From contig JAJTUQ010000007.1 in NCBI GenBank assembly GCA_021399445.1, forward strand, positions 124,001-188,000: a stretch of DNA of 64,000 nucleotides. Reading direction: 5' to 3'. Of the stretch, positions 1-10,895 are shown piece by piece. This DNA comes from Xylogone sp. PMI_703. Its lineage: Eukaryota; Ascomycota; Leotiomycetes. Each line of letters opens with the position of its first letter. Position 1 is the first letter of the stretch. The notes beneath the pieces were generated by a model. The model saw only the letters and a program-made list of their open reading frames with translations, did not search any database and was not told the origin of the DNA. The position numbers and the translations under genes were made by a program.

Positions 1-392
1 CCATCTAGAGCTAGTCTTCCTCATATTGAAATTTTTAACGTTACGTTACCCATGATGCGAATATGCAGAGGATGAAAGCTATCTCGCCAGAAGAGGCAAT
101 TGGGCCCCGGGGTACCTGCGTGTGAATAGGAAAGTGCCAAGCAGCAGCCTAGCCTAGACTTTCCAAGACACTAGCAAGTTATATCGATAAACTGGCATTT
201 AGGTTAGCCGTGCGAGACATCATCTAGATATTATAAACTCGTGGGCGTTCGGATCAAGTCACACTATCTTCTCCGTTCCTCCGGCTTTTGCCAAACGATG
301 AATTGTTTTCAAACAGTCTAGTCTAGGCTGGATCCTACAATTTCATATACGTTTTCAAAGTTAATTCACAAACATTAAGCTACTGGTTTCTT
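1..392. other. Intergenic, no gene seen
   Basis: No reading frame here looks like a recognisable protein. The stretch is AT-rich, with a short TAACGTTACGTTAC-like string near position 38 that resembles the ends of the miniature elements at 56.6 and 64.0 kb. I do not claim an element here. Confidence 0.4.
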
Positions 393-581
393 TCAGCGCT
401 TTTCGTGATCCTTATCCTTGAACCACACCTTCTGATACATTCTGTGTACCTGATCATCTTCAAATTCGAGTAGATATTCATCCCCATACCCACGAATGCT
501 CTGCTGAATCATGACAGCCATAAACAACCAGGCTTTACAAAAATAGTAGACCTTATCGCCCGGCTCGAATTTAGGCTGCAT
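393..581 (-). CDS. Small hypothetical protein, possibly Tudor-like
   Basis: A 62-residue ATG-started frame with a basic tail. The start (KFEPGDKVYYF) and a middle YLLEFEDD segment resemble the hydrophobic/acidic pattern of small Tudor- or chromo-barrel-like fungal proteins, where a GD-V-Y opening strand is followed by a second strand rich in aromatic and acidic residues. No catalytic motif is visible and the length is near the limit at which a frame can be trusted. It could be a single-exon small protein, a terminal exon of a longer gene, or chance. Transcript evidence would decide. Function unknown. Confidence 0.3.
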   Translation of the reverse strand: MQPKFEPGDKVYYFCKAWLFMAVMIQQSIRGYGDEYLLEFEDDQVHRMYQKVWFKDKDHEKR

Positions 582-1137
582 ATCTTAGTGAGTATCTAAG
601 GTAATACTATATGAAAGGTTTATTAACCATAACTGAATTCTGTTCTTTGACTGAGACTCTATCTACCAATAGTTGGAGCCTTGTCCGAAATTTCATAGGT
701 GAGTAAAGACTACTAATGTACTGCGTTTCCTAATAAGCTTTAAATACACACAGAAGTTGCATTACTGTCTTCTGTGTAGAGGATTTGAGAAGTTAGAGAT
801 GGTATAAAGTACGTTATGTTGTTACAACTGATCGAGATCGTGAGAGGTGATTGGACTGGTAATATGAGAATTCGATCTAGGTAGTTAGTATGTTCGGTAC
901 AGACGAGTGAGGCACAGTGCTAGAAGCGACGAAGGTTTGGGACCAATACCTCTTGAGATTCCTGTGATACTGCGGCATTCAATTATAGCGCAGAGGTGTA
1001 ATTGGCCTGAACATTGATACGATGCAGATTGGGGTGACGTGGATGGATGTTAGAGGATATTTCAAATACGCCCGCCGAGCAGAGTAAAGCAGTCTCTTAT
1101 TATGGGTTGGTGACCTATGTATGCTTTTCTTGCACTA
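582..1137. other. Intergenic, no gene seen
   Basis: AT-rich spacer between the small frame and the 3' end of the P450 gene. No motif or repeat was recognised. Confidence 0.4.
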
Positions 1138-2863
1138 CTATTTATTTACTGCTCTAGCGTTCTTGAACTTCAGAACCAGTTTATCGCTTGTCGGCTTGAC
1201 AGTGTATGCATCAATCTCTTCGATACCATCATCGTCAACGATAGTAGTGCTGAAGCTGGTGTAAATGGCAGCTGTGGCAAGTTTCATCTCTATTTCAGTC
1301 ACAGAACTAGTTAGAAATATTCAAACTTTTTGATTTGACAGAGATAATGAGATAAGAAGGAGGGTACAAGGCGTAGGAATTCTTACCCTGCAGTGCAAGA
1401 TTGCTTCCAATACACATTCTTCCTCCACTTCCAAAGCCCCAAAACCATCTCCTCATCTCCACTAATTCAGGAGATTTTGGGTCCTTTAGCCATCGCTGCG
1501 GAGTCCATGTATGCGGCTCCGGAAAAATGTTTCTGTTTCTATGTAGGGAGTATGCTTGAGCATTCACCCTAACTCCTGCTGGTATGTTTTTGTAGCCCAC
1601 CAATGTTGTTTGCGCTGGAAGTATTCGGGGTTGCATTCCAGGGATCGGGGCGTGCAGACGCAAGGTCTCCATGATTACGGCATGGAGGAGGGGAAGTGCG
1701 TCGATCATCTTAGGAGAAGGGAGCGAGAAGGATCCGCTAGTTTGGTGTACAATCTGGGGTGAAAGTGTGAGGAGTTCTCGACGCAGCTCACTCTGAAGAT
1801 CAGGATGCCTTGAGAGCTCCCAGAATAGATAAGTGAGTGCAACTGCGGTGGTTTCAAAGCCGGCAGTAAGATGGTCCATCATCTCGCAAGCAAGTTCTAG
1901 GTGCTGTTTATTTACATTGGTACGTGCTTCTGCCGTATTCATTCCGTTAATTGATCGTTTTAGTTGCTTGTAAACAACCGGCTCTTCCTGGGGGTCTATA
2001 GACGCCAGATGGCTCTCCGCGCGACTGCATAGTTCTAGTCCCCAGTCATCTATGGTCTGGTTTGCGCTGTCGCGCTATCTGGGAATAGCAGAGATCCTAA
2101 GGGTTTGAATCCAGCTGGTGATCGTTGGAAGTTCTTGAAAATAGACGTCATAGGGCTTCCGACAATGATAAGCATGAAGAATCTGTTGTCGTAACCCGAC
2201 ATCATGCTGGAAATCAGTGGCATTTGTGAGACCAAACAAATACCCGGAGATGAAGTCCATTGTAAACGCCTGATTGAGATCATGGACATTACATGGTGTT
2301 TCGGCAACTGCGAGCCTTATGATGATAGGAAGCAGTCGGTCTTGTATCATTTTACGCGATATGGCGGCGATATGTAGAGAATGCTGTAGGTGGGATTTCG
2401 AATATATATTCGACACCATACGTTTCCGATCTGAGTGGAGTTTATTGGAGGTCATTGAGAACATGCTAAATGTTCTAATAGCACCAGATCAGCTCAACAA
2501 GGTGAAATTTACAGAGGCTAAAACGTCATACCCGTATGAACTGAACACCCTTGGATACCAGTCATGTTTTTCGAACCCACCACCATAAACTGTCTTCACA
2601 CCTCCTTCAATACAATTTATAGAGATCTCGGACGGCCCCAGTCGAACAATTGGGCCATACTTCTCATGAGCGGCGTGGATAGTTCTATTATTTCTCCCTT
2701 TGAGACGCACCCAAAGGATCCATACTGAGGAGATTGGCGAAGTCCAGTGTGCATTTGGTATCTTCGAGAGTGGTGAAAAATATACAGGATATATAACAAA
2801 TTTCCAAATGCATAAAATGATTACACCGAAAATTACAAATGTTGTCAAGACAGAGTGCGCCAT
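1138..2863 (-). pseudogene. Cytochrome P450 with in-frame stop
   Basis: Haem-thiolate monooxygenase of the fungal microsomal P450 type. The N-terminus is one hydrophobic anchor (about residues 5-30). Conserved P450 segments follow in order: a WYPRVFSSYG region, a LHSDRKRM region, the I-helix AGFETT, the K-helix ETLRLHAP (ExxR) and the haem loop FGSGGRMCIG with the axial cysteine. Three exons fit: 2863-2532, 2474-1387 and 1289-1138, with introns 2475-2531 and 1290-1386 (GT...AG). They sum to 1572 nt, a multiple of three, and the last exon gives a plausible C-terminal tail. One codon inside exon 2 is TAG (complement of 2075-2077), between the TITSWIQTL segment and the DDWGLELC segment, where family members read through. 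The stop would cut the protein before the I-helix and haem site. No intron that would remove it is evident, so I call it a pseudogene, probably recently inactivated. A sequencing error is the alternative. Confidence 0.75.
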
Positions 2864-3236
2864 TACGGTCTCGATGCTATCAGAAAATATTTAATGATTA
2901 TACAAGGAAATATCATTAGCTATAAGTACTGACCTTTTTCTGTGGTGCTTTTTGATCCATTCCGTAGCTAGTAGTCTATATTTTGAAGGAAAGCCGCTAT
3001 ACCTAACTCAGAAAAGGGTACCCTTGAACTAGCTAGCTGCACGAGGAGTACTAGTCTCTGGGCGATATTAAGCTTCCCGTGCGAATGATTATATTTAGCT
3101 CGGATTTGGCTCACGGCATAATACATGGAACAATTTTGCACTAATTGGAGGCCCACAGATTGTTTCTGTCTCCATTTCCTTTATTTAAAATATTTATACC
3201 TTGTAAGGCTTACCAAGCGCGCTTCCCTCTGCACTT
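2864..3236. promoter_or_regulatory. Divergent intergenic region
   Basis: This 373-bp spacer separates the starts of the leftward P450 gene and the rightward regulator gene and probably holds both promoters. A TATTTAAAATATTTATACC-like AT-rich box lies about 55 bp before the regulator ATG. No specific operator was recognised. Confidence 0.35.
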
Positions 3237-5184
3237 ATGAAGGAATACGTGTTTATCAATTCATCAGAGCCAACGCTACCAGAAGCTGGGCCTGTACGGC
3301 TATCCATTAGGAGACAAGCCATGAGGGATATTGCAGTGTTGCGTAAGCTCCGAGGGTCTTATGGCAAATGCAACCTTTTGCAGGTTCCAGATTGGGCCTC
3401 CGCTGATGATGGGCTAATTCCCCCGTCACCACTGGAAGGTGCACCGGATAGAACAATCACTGAAGACTCTAGAGTGACACATGACCCATCGCCGTTCCAA
3501 TCCGTGACAGCGATTGTCACCGGTGAAGTTCGTTTAGCAATAATCCACGTCATGTTTCAACTAAATAAATGCAATTGCTAATGATAATTCTAGGCTGACC
3601 AGGGTTACCATCCAAACACCACAAGAGGGGAGTCTGTATCATTCCATGCAAATAGAATCACCTACATTGGGAGGCCTCGTGATCAAGACAGCCGGTCATC
3701 CACAGCGAGAAAAAATCATTTTCAGGGCTACCAAGATGAATTTCTTGAACATTATTCACAACAATCCAGGATTGAGGTAATCTATCTCAACCAACCTATA
3801 CCCCTGAATATTCGCAATAGTGTTGAGCTTGCAATATTGTCTCCGTTAACAACATTGCATATTAGCCAAAATATAATTGGTTACTTCTTTACGAAACCTT
3901 CGAGCTTAAATACAATTTCTCATTACGAAAACTGGTCATATCTTCGAGAACTACCAAGGAGATATGGTTATAGTGCTTGTTTAGATTCTGCGATTGACTG
4001 TGTTGCTGAGAGAATACGTGAATCTTTTCTGCTAGTTGCTACACCTCCCAAAAGCAACTCGAGAGCACTATATATCAAGGCTCTTCAAAGCTTGCGATTG
4101 TCCTTAAGCACTCCTAAAAATTGCATTACGGCAGAGACGCTGTGTGCTTCTGAGCTTCTTGTTCTTTGGGAAGTATGTGGCTAAAACTATGTCCTATCTT
4201 TGCTAGATCCTTGAGTCTACGAATCCAGCTAACTAGGATTATTCCTAGCTTCTTAATGAGCCTGCGACTCAAGCATATATCCAACATGCAGAAGGTGTAT
4301 CTCGGTTATTTCAGTATCGAAAACCGGAAAATTTCAGGACAGAGTTTGAGAAATTACTCTTTCTGGGGCGCGCTGGGTCGATTGTAAGTTTGAAGACACA
4401 TCCTTTTTTTGCATCATTAAAGCCGTTGTCTATAGCAGATGCCATTATCCCTGTTTTACTTTCGTGCTGAACGCGTACCTAGATAACTGAAGCACTGATT
4501 AGTAACTCATACTGCTTTCTACAAGAGGATTTATGGCAAGAAGTATTTCGCTCAGTTGTTATCAGAGGTGCGCGGTTCTCAGACAGAAGCGAGATGGTCG
4601 TTTCCTTATTCATCAGAATGTCATATCTCCCAGATCTCTTTAAGGCATGTTCCGAAGTTATTTTAGGCATTGCTGTATGCAGTGAGGTATCGGTAAAAGC
4701 CCTGGCGTGCCGAATTAACTCTCACCGAGCTGAACTTCTGGAATGGTACAACCGATGGGAGTCTGATCTACACCTAATCTTGTCTCATGTCTCCGAGGAC
4801 GCGATATCTAAACAGGGCCAGTCGATAGATTCGTGTGACTACTATAAATGTCGAGAAGTATGCGGAAGCTACATGTCTTGTTTGATCCTGGATAACCGAT
4901 TCCTCACGGCCCTTGGGCTGGACCAAAATTTTATGCTTGAGCTCCAAACGTTCGATCTCTCACATAAAATAATGAAACTTCATAATGATGCATATTCCAC
5001 TAGTCCTCAAGGCGGGCTCTTCATGACGTATACGGTACAGATTGCACAGGCAACTCTAATTACTACAGAAGAATGGAGAAGGACGTCTCGTGATGGGGCA
5101 GTGACTGGGAGAGAATGGGAAGGACGATTCATCGAGGAGGAGACGTTTAAGCGTTGGAATGCTCTTTTAGGCCGTATATTATGA
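3237..5184 (+). CDS. Fungal transcription-factor-like protein without visible zinc cluster
   Basis: The N-terminus (KEYVFINSSEP...SIRRQAMRDIAVLRK) is the signature opening of fungal proteins related to Zn2Cys6 regulators that lack the cysteine cluster: a FVFVNSS-like box followed by a basic helix with MRD. Downstream segments match the fungal-specific transcription factor middle region in order: a YFFTKPSSL segment, CLDSAIDCVAERIR, an AEGVSRLFQYRKPENF segment, DLWQEVFRSVV, then the helical C-terminal part to GRIL. Several introns are needed. Good borders are GTAAGT at about 4384 with a TAG acceptor at about 4482, and GTATGT at about 4172; the first intron (about 3530-3595) is less certain, so start and end are firmer than internal boundaries. 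It lies between the broken P450 and broken monooxygenase genes, so a role in local regulation is possible. No CX2CX6C cluster is present in frame. Confidence 0.6.
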
Positions 5185-5449
5185 CTTTAAATATCATCTT
5201 GCTTTCTTCAAGGTTGAGCCAGCTAAACCCATTCCGCAACCGGAAGCTTCCAAGGAGCGGATATCATGCCAGCCGTACTCAAACACCACCACCATGATAT
5301 GAAACATGAGACGTAGGTCAAGGGAAGTTCTCCGACAAACGGCTTCTACTAAACAATCTCGGAAAAGAGAGCTGCATGCTGTCTCTGTTGAACTTGCCCG
5401 TCTCCGGGGTGGAGGCATGGAAAAGCCCGGATTGACCCAGCTGAACACG
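5185..5449. other. 3' flank, no separate gene
   Basis: An 84-residue frame on the minus strand overlaps this stretch but shows no recognisable motif. I read it as 3' flank of the regulator gene. Confidence 0.3.
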
Positions 5450-5660
5450 GGAGATTAGTATACTCTACCACTAGCCCACACAACTATAGCTAGCCAAGGA
5501 GATTTACATTTAGCCAGTAGGCTCTATAAATAGCTAGTATGCTCTACCACCGGCCATATAACTACAGCTGGCCGGTATGCTCTGCAGCCGGCGAGGGACC
5601 TCTACAATTAGCCGGTAAGCTTTACAGCCGGCCAAGGATTCTATAGCCAATAGGCTTCAT
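5450..5660. repeat. Degenerate tandem repeat
   Basis: About 200 bp built from diverged units of the form (A/G)GCCGGTA-GCTCTA-CA-C-GCC, at irregular spacing of about 35-50 bp. Recognisable copies include AGCCAGTAGGCTCTATAAAT, GCTGGCCGGTATGCTCTGCA and TTAGCCGGTAAGCTTTACAG. Many differences between copies are transitions. The following 240 bp are strongly AT-rich with no gene. Confidence 0.5.
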
Positions 5661-5976
5661 CAGGAGAGAGCCAGAGACTCTAATTAACCCTTAAAACCCA
5701 GAGATCTTATAGTCAAGCTCTCGAAACCTTACAAGCCCCACCTAGAGCCATTATATCACAATAAGACATTCATATAATTTAAAGGTTATTAGAGCTAAGT
5801 TTAATTATATAAGTTATTATAATTAAGCTCTTGAACTATAAGCCTTATAGTTAAATCACATTTATATATAACAACTGTGACAGGGAAGGTGTGAGTGCTA
5901 TGGGAGCACTTGATCTCCGGTGGCAGGTATGTAGATATACAACGAACAACAACAATAACACGATGCAATATGATCA

Positions 5977-6192
5977 TTAATATCGTGATATTGTAGCTTC
6001 TGAGATGTCGATGCCGACGGTAGTGCCCTCAGTTGCATACTTGGCAAAGCCTGTGGTGATAGTACCCTGTCCACACCCGACATCGAGGATATGATGTGCC
6101 TCGATTTCATATGGCGGCGTGTTATGTGTTATCATGGATGAAACCATGGGTACATGGTTCTTCTTCATTATTTCATAGCCATTGAGGGACGC
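5977..6192 (-). pseudogene. SAM-dependent methyltransferase fragment
   Basis: The frame contains HHILDVGCGQGTITTG and, about 15 residues later, TTVGIDISEATI. These are motif I (SAM-binding glycine-rich loop) and motif II (acidic residue after strand 2) of class I methyltransferases of the UbiE/COQ5-like type. A TAG acceptor at about 6190 suggests an internal exon. Family members are about 260-300 residues, and here everything after motif II is missing: the frame ends in AT-rich sequence with no later methyltransferase motif. The upstream side is replaced after about 40 bp by the dispersed repeat at 6234-6484, so no 5' exon can be found. I read it as a remnant of a pathway methyltransferase truncated at both ends. 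Confidence 0.65.
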
Positions 6193-6233
6193 CTAAGGAA
6201 GGAATTTATATTTACTGTTAATCTTAACGTGTC

Positions 6234-6484
6234 TTATCGAGTGCCCTATTCCGACACCGGGCGATGTTGTAATGAAAACTTGGTTAGCGGGAAAAGATAA
6301 CTGTAAATGATATTTCAAAGGACAGATTGTTGACAAAAACAGACAAGTCTTGACAGAGACTGAAGCAATATAGGTTCTTGTTAAAAGCATATTGTGCTAA
6401 GTCAGCTCTGCTTGAGCGATATGAACTAGACAAAGGCGACGTTCCGTAACATGGCTACAAAATGCTCTTCTAGATGTGGAGATA
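6234..6484 (+). repeat. Dispersed direct repeat, copy 1
   Basis: About 250 bp that align end to end with 26349-26596 in the same orientation. Shared blocks include CCCTATTCCGACACCGGG, GACAAGTCTTGACAGAG, GAGCTCTGCTTGAGCGATAT (one-base variant here) and AACATGGCTACAAAAT, ending in TCTAGATGTGGAGAT. Differences are mostly transitions plus small indels. No coding frame or terminal inverted repeat is obvious; a solo LTR or other mobile remnant is possible. Confidence 0.75.
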
Positions 6485-6730
6485 GTATAACGTTACGGTA
6501 TCGATTCTTTGGGCCTGTCTTTGAAAAATACTTTTGAAACGTCATATATAATTATACGTTGAGCAATTCTGAGATAATGAACTAATGAAATATTATATCC
6601 ATCAATCTTGATATATACAGCATCATAATATATAAGGTGCTGTAATTATATCTGTGCATTGTAATTGATATTAGCCAGCTTTGAATGCGAGTAAGTTGGC
6701 TAGATTCTCTTCGTCAAATGCCTCTGCTCT
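6485..6730. other. 3' flank of monooxygenase gene
   Basis: AT-rich sequence with no gene between the repeat and the 3' end of the leftward monooxygenase. Confidence 0.4.
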
Positions 6731-8825
6731 TCAATACTTGATAGGCTCGAACCCTTCATCGCAGTTGTCTAGATAGTATGCTAAATCCCGGTCATGAGTC
6801 TCTTGTGACGAGAACCCGTTGCCTAAATATGCAAATCGATTTTGGTTCACTGTTTCCCATTCATAATCTTCGTAGCGTGGTTGATCCAACATGTGAAACC
6901 AGTGTATCCTGCTGCCAGGGTGCAGGGCCACGACAGGACCATCGATCTGCCCGTTCTTGAACCATGATCGGCAGTGCGTACTCCATGCGGTACGGTTCAT
7001 GAAGATATCGGTGTGCTGTACAAAGTCGTCGACAGCGGCTTTTTTCACCATGACAGATTTGATCCCTTCTGTCTGACACTTGTAAATCATCTTGAGAATG
7101 TACTTGGCGGAGTGCTCGAGGATTGGAAGAACCGAACCATGACTGATAGGAGCGTGGGGTCCCAGGAACACTAGAGAGATTCAGTATATCAGCTCGCATT
7201 CTATGTATCGGTGCATTTGAGCAGACGTAATGAGGAGTCAACTCACTGAAGTAGTTAGGAAAATTTGGCACTGCCATTGACATGTACGCTTCTGGCTTCT
7301 TAGACCACTGGTGTCCGAGTTAGACTCCCTTCTGGCCGATTAGGGGATATCGTGGGCAAAACGACACGTCAAAACCGGTGGCGCAGATAATGATGTCGAC
7401 CTTGATAGTTTCACCAACTGCAGTCTTGATACCCTCTCGGGTGATCTCAACAATGGGTTCAGTGACAACCACCACATTGTCCTTGATAAGAGCCTCGAGG
7501 TAGCCATTTCCAGGCGTTGTACGTCGGCAGCCAACACTGAAGTCGGGTAAGAAGTATTTGAGCAAAGGATTATCTGCTCCTAGCTTCCTCTTTACCTCGT
7601 CGGAAGAGTACTTTACAGCTTCTGCCTGCTCATGGCTGTCCTTGATAATCTGAGACGAACTCATTAAAGTAGTCCTTGGACAAAAGTGTGTAGCTTACAC
7701 TTACAAATTTGAAACGTGAATTGAGTTCTGCTTCAATCTCCTTACGGTACAGCATATATACCTTCGGATCTCTCTCAAATTCGTTCTTTTGCTCAGGGGA
7801 ATCGGCATCGGGAATCAGCCAAAAGTTTTGGAGATATGATGAAGAACGGAAATCTTACATGTAAAGTTCGCTCCATTCGGTCCAGCTTTATTCTGGGCAA
7901 AACCCGCCGTGATCCAGGTCGGAGAACGAATGAGTGTGATAAGTTGCTTGACGTCTTGGAATTAACATCAGAATTATAATGAATCGTACCTGAATGGCTT
8001 GAGAGGAGACACACTAGGCTGGATTGCGGGAACAATTTGCACTCCTGAAGAGCCGCTGCCAATTACGGCGACTGTTCTGTCTTGGTAGTCGGCTTTAGGG
8101 TCCCAAGCAGCGCTATGCAACAGCTTCCCCTTGAACGTATGGAGTCCAGGGATTTCGGGCCACTTCCAGTTGCTGTTAATCCACTTAGAAGCTGTATCCA
8201 CCAATGCAAGGGGCTTAAGATTTTTCTATACTTTAAGATTCCAGAGCCACTGATCATGAAATGACACCAGTCTGTAAAAGTGGTACCACTTGCCAAATCT
8301 TTGATAGTAACTTGCCAGATGCCCTCGGATTCTTGCCATTCGGCATGAATTACCTGGTGATTTAGCTTTATAAACCTATAAAGATCATGCTTTCTGGCGA
8401 GTCGAAGGAAGTACTGGAGGATTTCAGGAGCGCTAGAATAACTATGTCCACCTTTAGCATCAATGGCTCTATAAGCTGTTCGACCTGATGGAGGTCTTGG
8501 GATGAGCAGTGGCGTCTTACAATTGATCCCAGTGTGGGTTTGGCTCCCACGTGAATTGATAACTATGGGATGGGATATCACATGCGCAACCTGGGTAGCG
8601 GTTTTCATACCATGTGCCTCCTATCTCAGGATTCTTTTCGTAGATGATATGGGTAATATTCCGCATATGCTTCTTGATCTGGTAAGCAAGGTTGAGACCA
8701 GCTGCACCGGCACCGATTGTAATGATCCTCAAATGGCGCGGCTCCCCGAGGGGAGTCTCAGATATACTATAGGCTGCCAATGATCCCGTAACATCACTGT
8801 TTGCCATACTGGCTCTCGAACACAC
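6731..8825 (-). pseudogene. Baeyer-Villiger-type FAD monooxygenase, broken
   Basis: Flavoprotein monooxygenase of the moxY-like class. In order: FAD loop ITIGAGAAG, EIGGTWYENRYPG, the signature-like FKGKLLHSAAWD (variant of FxGxxxHxxxWP), NADPH loop AVIGSGSSG, GCRRTTPGNG, ATGFD, then NFPNYF and GPHAPISHGS with a long C-terminal part. Seven exons fit: 8825-8521, 8441-8232, 8172-8015, 7954-7859, 7802-7705, 7649-7247, 7170-6731; they sum to 1710 nt in frame. Two defects appear. The fourth intron has a good GTAAGA donor, but the only acceptor position that keeps frame and homology is CG (7803-7804) instead of AG; the nearby AG shifts the frame. Exon 6 also has an in-frame TAA (complement of 7320-7322), after the IGQKGV segment. 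An alternative start lies at 8807. The gene diverges from the MFS gene at 9357. Confidence 0.78.
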
Positions 8826-9356
8826 TTAAAAGACAAAGAGCGCAGGGATCTGGAAGAGTAGTTTTTAATATTCGACAAATGAATCTATTCTCTCATTCAG
8901 CACCGCCATTGCTGGGCTAACATATTCATATATCCCCAGCCCCAGAAGTGGCATCCAAATCGGAATCCAAGATGGTCATTTTACCCCGCAAGGAGGTTCA
9001 CTCCAATCTCTCAACTACTTCTCCTCGCCACTCCTCCTTTTATCCCATTTCTTTGTCCTAGAGAGTGTGGTCCGTACCTCTGTAATAATCAGAGCCGTAT
9101 AGCTTGGTATATTATTGCCCATAAATTTCACGGAATCTTGATAGGGGGATTTACCCGTGGGGTATTTTCATATTGGGGTAAGACCCGCTGGGTGGGGTTT
9201 CTACTCCACCGGCCACGTTCTTGACTACCGGTAATCATCCCATCGTCTGTTTGATCCCGGCGGACATTTTGTTCTTCCAGGTCGCAGCAACACAAAACAA
9301 CTATACATCTGGAGCTTGAGAACCGTGGCAGTAATTTGGCGTTGAACAATACAGAC
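8826..9356. promoter_or_regulatory. Shared divergent promoter region
   Basis: 531 bp between the starts of the leftward monooxygenase and the rightward MFS transporter. Such head-to-head pairs are common in fungal metabolite clusters and may be co-regulated. No specific binding site was identified. Confidence 0.4.
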
Positions 9357-10895
9357 ATGGAGGGTCTTGAATTGCATGCGCGTCCTAGCCTGCAGAGATC
9401 CCGGGCACCTTCCAGCGTTGAATCGACGCCCTCCCTTTCCCCACCGCCAGCCGACCGAGGTTTAGATGCGTGGATGGTTCTGATCTCTTGCTTTATTCTT
9501 GAGGCCTTAGTTTGGGGTAATGCCGTGAAAATATGTTTTCGTAAATTTTGCTAACTAGGGAATCAAAAAAATCATCTAGGATTCCCTTTTGCTTTTGGCT
9601 TGTTTCAAGAGTATTATAGCCGCCACGAACTGTTTTCAGGAAATGATATCTCAAGTATTGCTGCTATTGGCACAACTTCAACTGTGTGTTTTCCCTCATG
9701 TCCATCTTTCTGCATCTAGGCGGGCTTTGTAGTTGCCGCAGCATTGCTGAGTTATTTGGGGACCGGTAGGGCTTGATGTATTGCACTTCCCCGTTCGTCT
9801 ATGGCTTGCTACGGCGCTTTCCCAACCACCGCAAGGCATGCTGCGTTACAGGGTTTATCATTTTGCTATCTAGCCTTGTTGGAGCCTCCTTTGCGAGCAC
9901 AATCCCGCAGTTGTTGGCTACTCAAGGTGTCCTCTATGCTATCGGGGGGTCACTGCAGTATTTTCCCACCTACCTTTACCTGAACGATTGGTTTATTCAG
10001 CGGCGAGGCACCGCGTACGGCGTATTCATTGCTGGTGGTGGGGCAGCGGGCGTCGTAATCCCTTTTGTCATGGAATGGCTCTTGAGCAATTGGGGGTTTC
10101 GGGTAACGCTACGAGTATGGGCTATTGTCTCAGTCGTATTTACAGCACCCGTCTTCTTCTTTCTGAAGACGAGGATACCCGGTTCCTATGCCAGTAGGTT
10201 ACCGAGTAGGAGCGAGTTCAAATTCCTTCAAAGCCCGGTGTTCTGGTTGCTCTTCATCGGTAATGTTGTCCAGAGCTTGGGTTACTTTATGCCTACACTC
10301 TACCTTCCGTGTATGTTAATATCATTTTGATACCCAGCATACTGAATTGTGCAAATGAGCTAACAGCAGGGTCTCGTGAGCAGCATTCGCTGTATCGCAG
10401 GGTTGGTCCCGACTTATAGGAACAATCGCGCTGGCCTTATGCAGCGCCGCTAGTATAGTTGGAGCGACTATAGTGGGATGGATGGTTGACCGATACGATG
10501 TCACAGTCGTCCTCAACATCTGTGCTGCGGGTACTGTGATAGCCGTGTTCATCTTCTGGAGTTTCGCCGTTTATCAGCCTATGCTGTACATCTTCTCCAT
10601 TTTGTACGGTGTTTTTGCTGGTGGATTCCCTGCAACATGGTCTGGTTGCGCTCAGGCAGTTCACCGCAAGCAACCCGTTGAGCCAGCACTGATTCTGTCC
10701 CTCTTCACAGCTGGTAAAGGCATCGGCTCTGTGATATCGGGTCCACTCAGCGGTGCTCTCGTCACGTCTGATGCCTGGAAGAACCGTGTAGGTTATGCGT
10801 ATGGTAGCGGCTATGGCTACTTGATCATCTTTTCCGGAATCACAGCGGCATTTGGGAGTATTGGGTGGGTTGGTAAGAAAAGCGGCCTCTTCTAG
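9357..10895 (+). CDS. MFS transporter, monocarboxylate-transporter-like (1)
   Basis: Plasma-membrane major facilitator of the fungal MCT/MCH-like family. Four exons (9357-9516, 9580-9683, 9770-10310, 10384-10895) sum to 1317 nt, 438 residues, with all GT...AG borders in phase. A short polar N-terminus ends in the family box PPADRGLDAWMVLI, which leads into TM1; FAFGLFQEYY follows TM1 as usual. WFIQRRGTAYGVFIAGGGAA is the conserved loop and TM5 region, and GWMVDRYD is the motif-A-like TM8-9 loop. The ATG at 9357 is used because upstream codons in frame lack an ATG. The gene is intact, lies next to a closely similar transporter at 11447, and faces the broken monooxygenase. Substrate cannot be told from sequence; export of a metabolite or uptake of a carboxylate are both possible. 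Confidence 0.85.
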
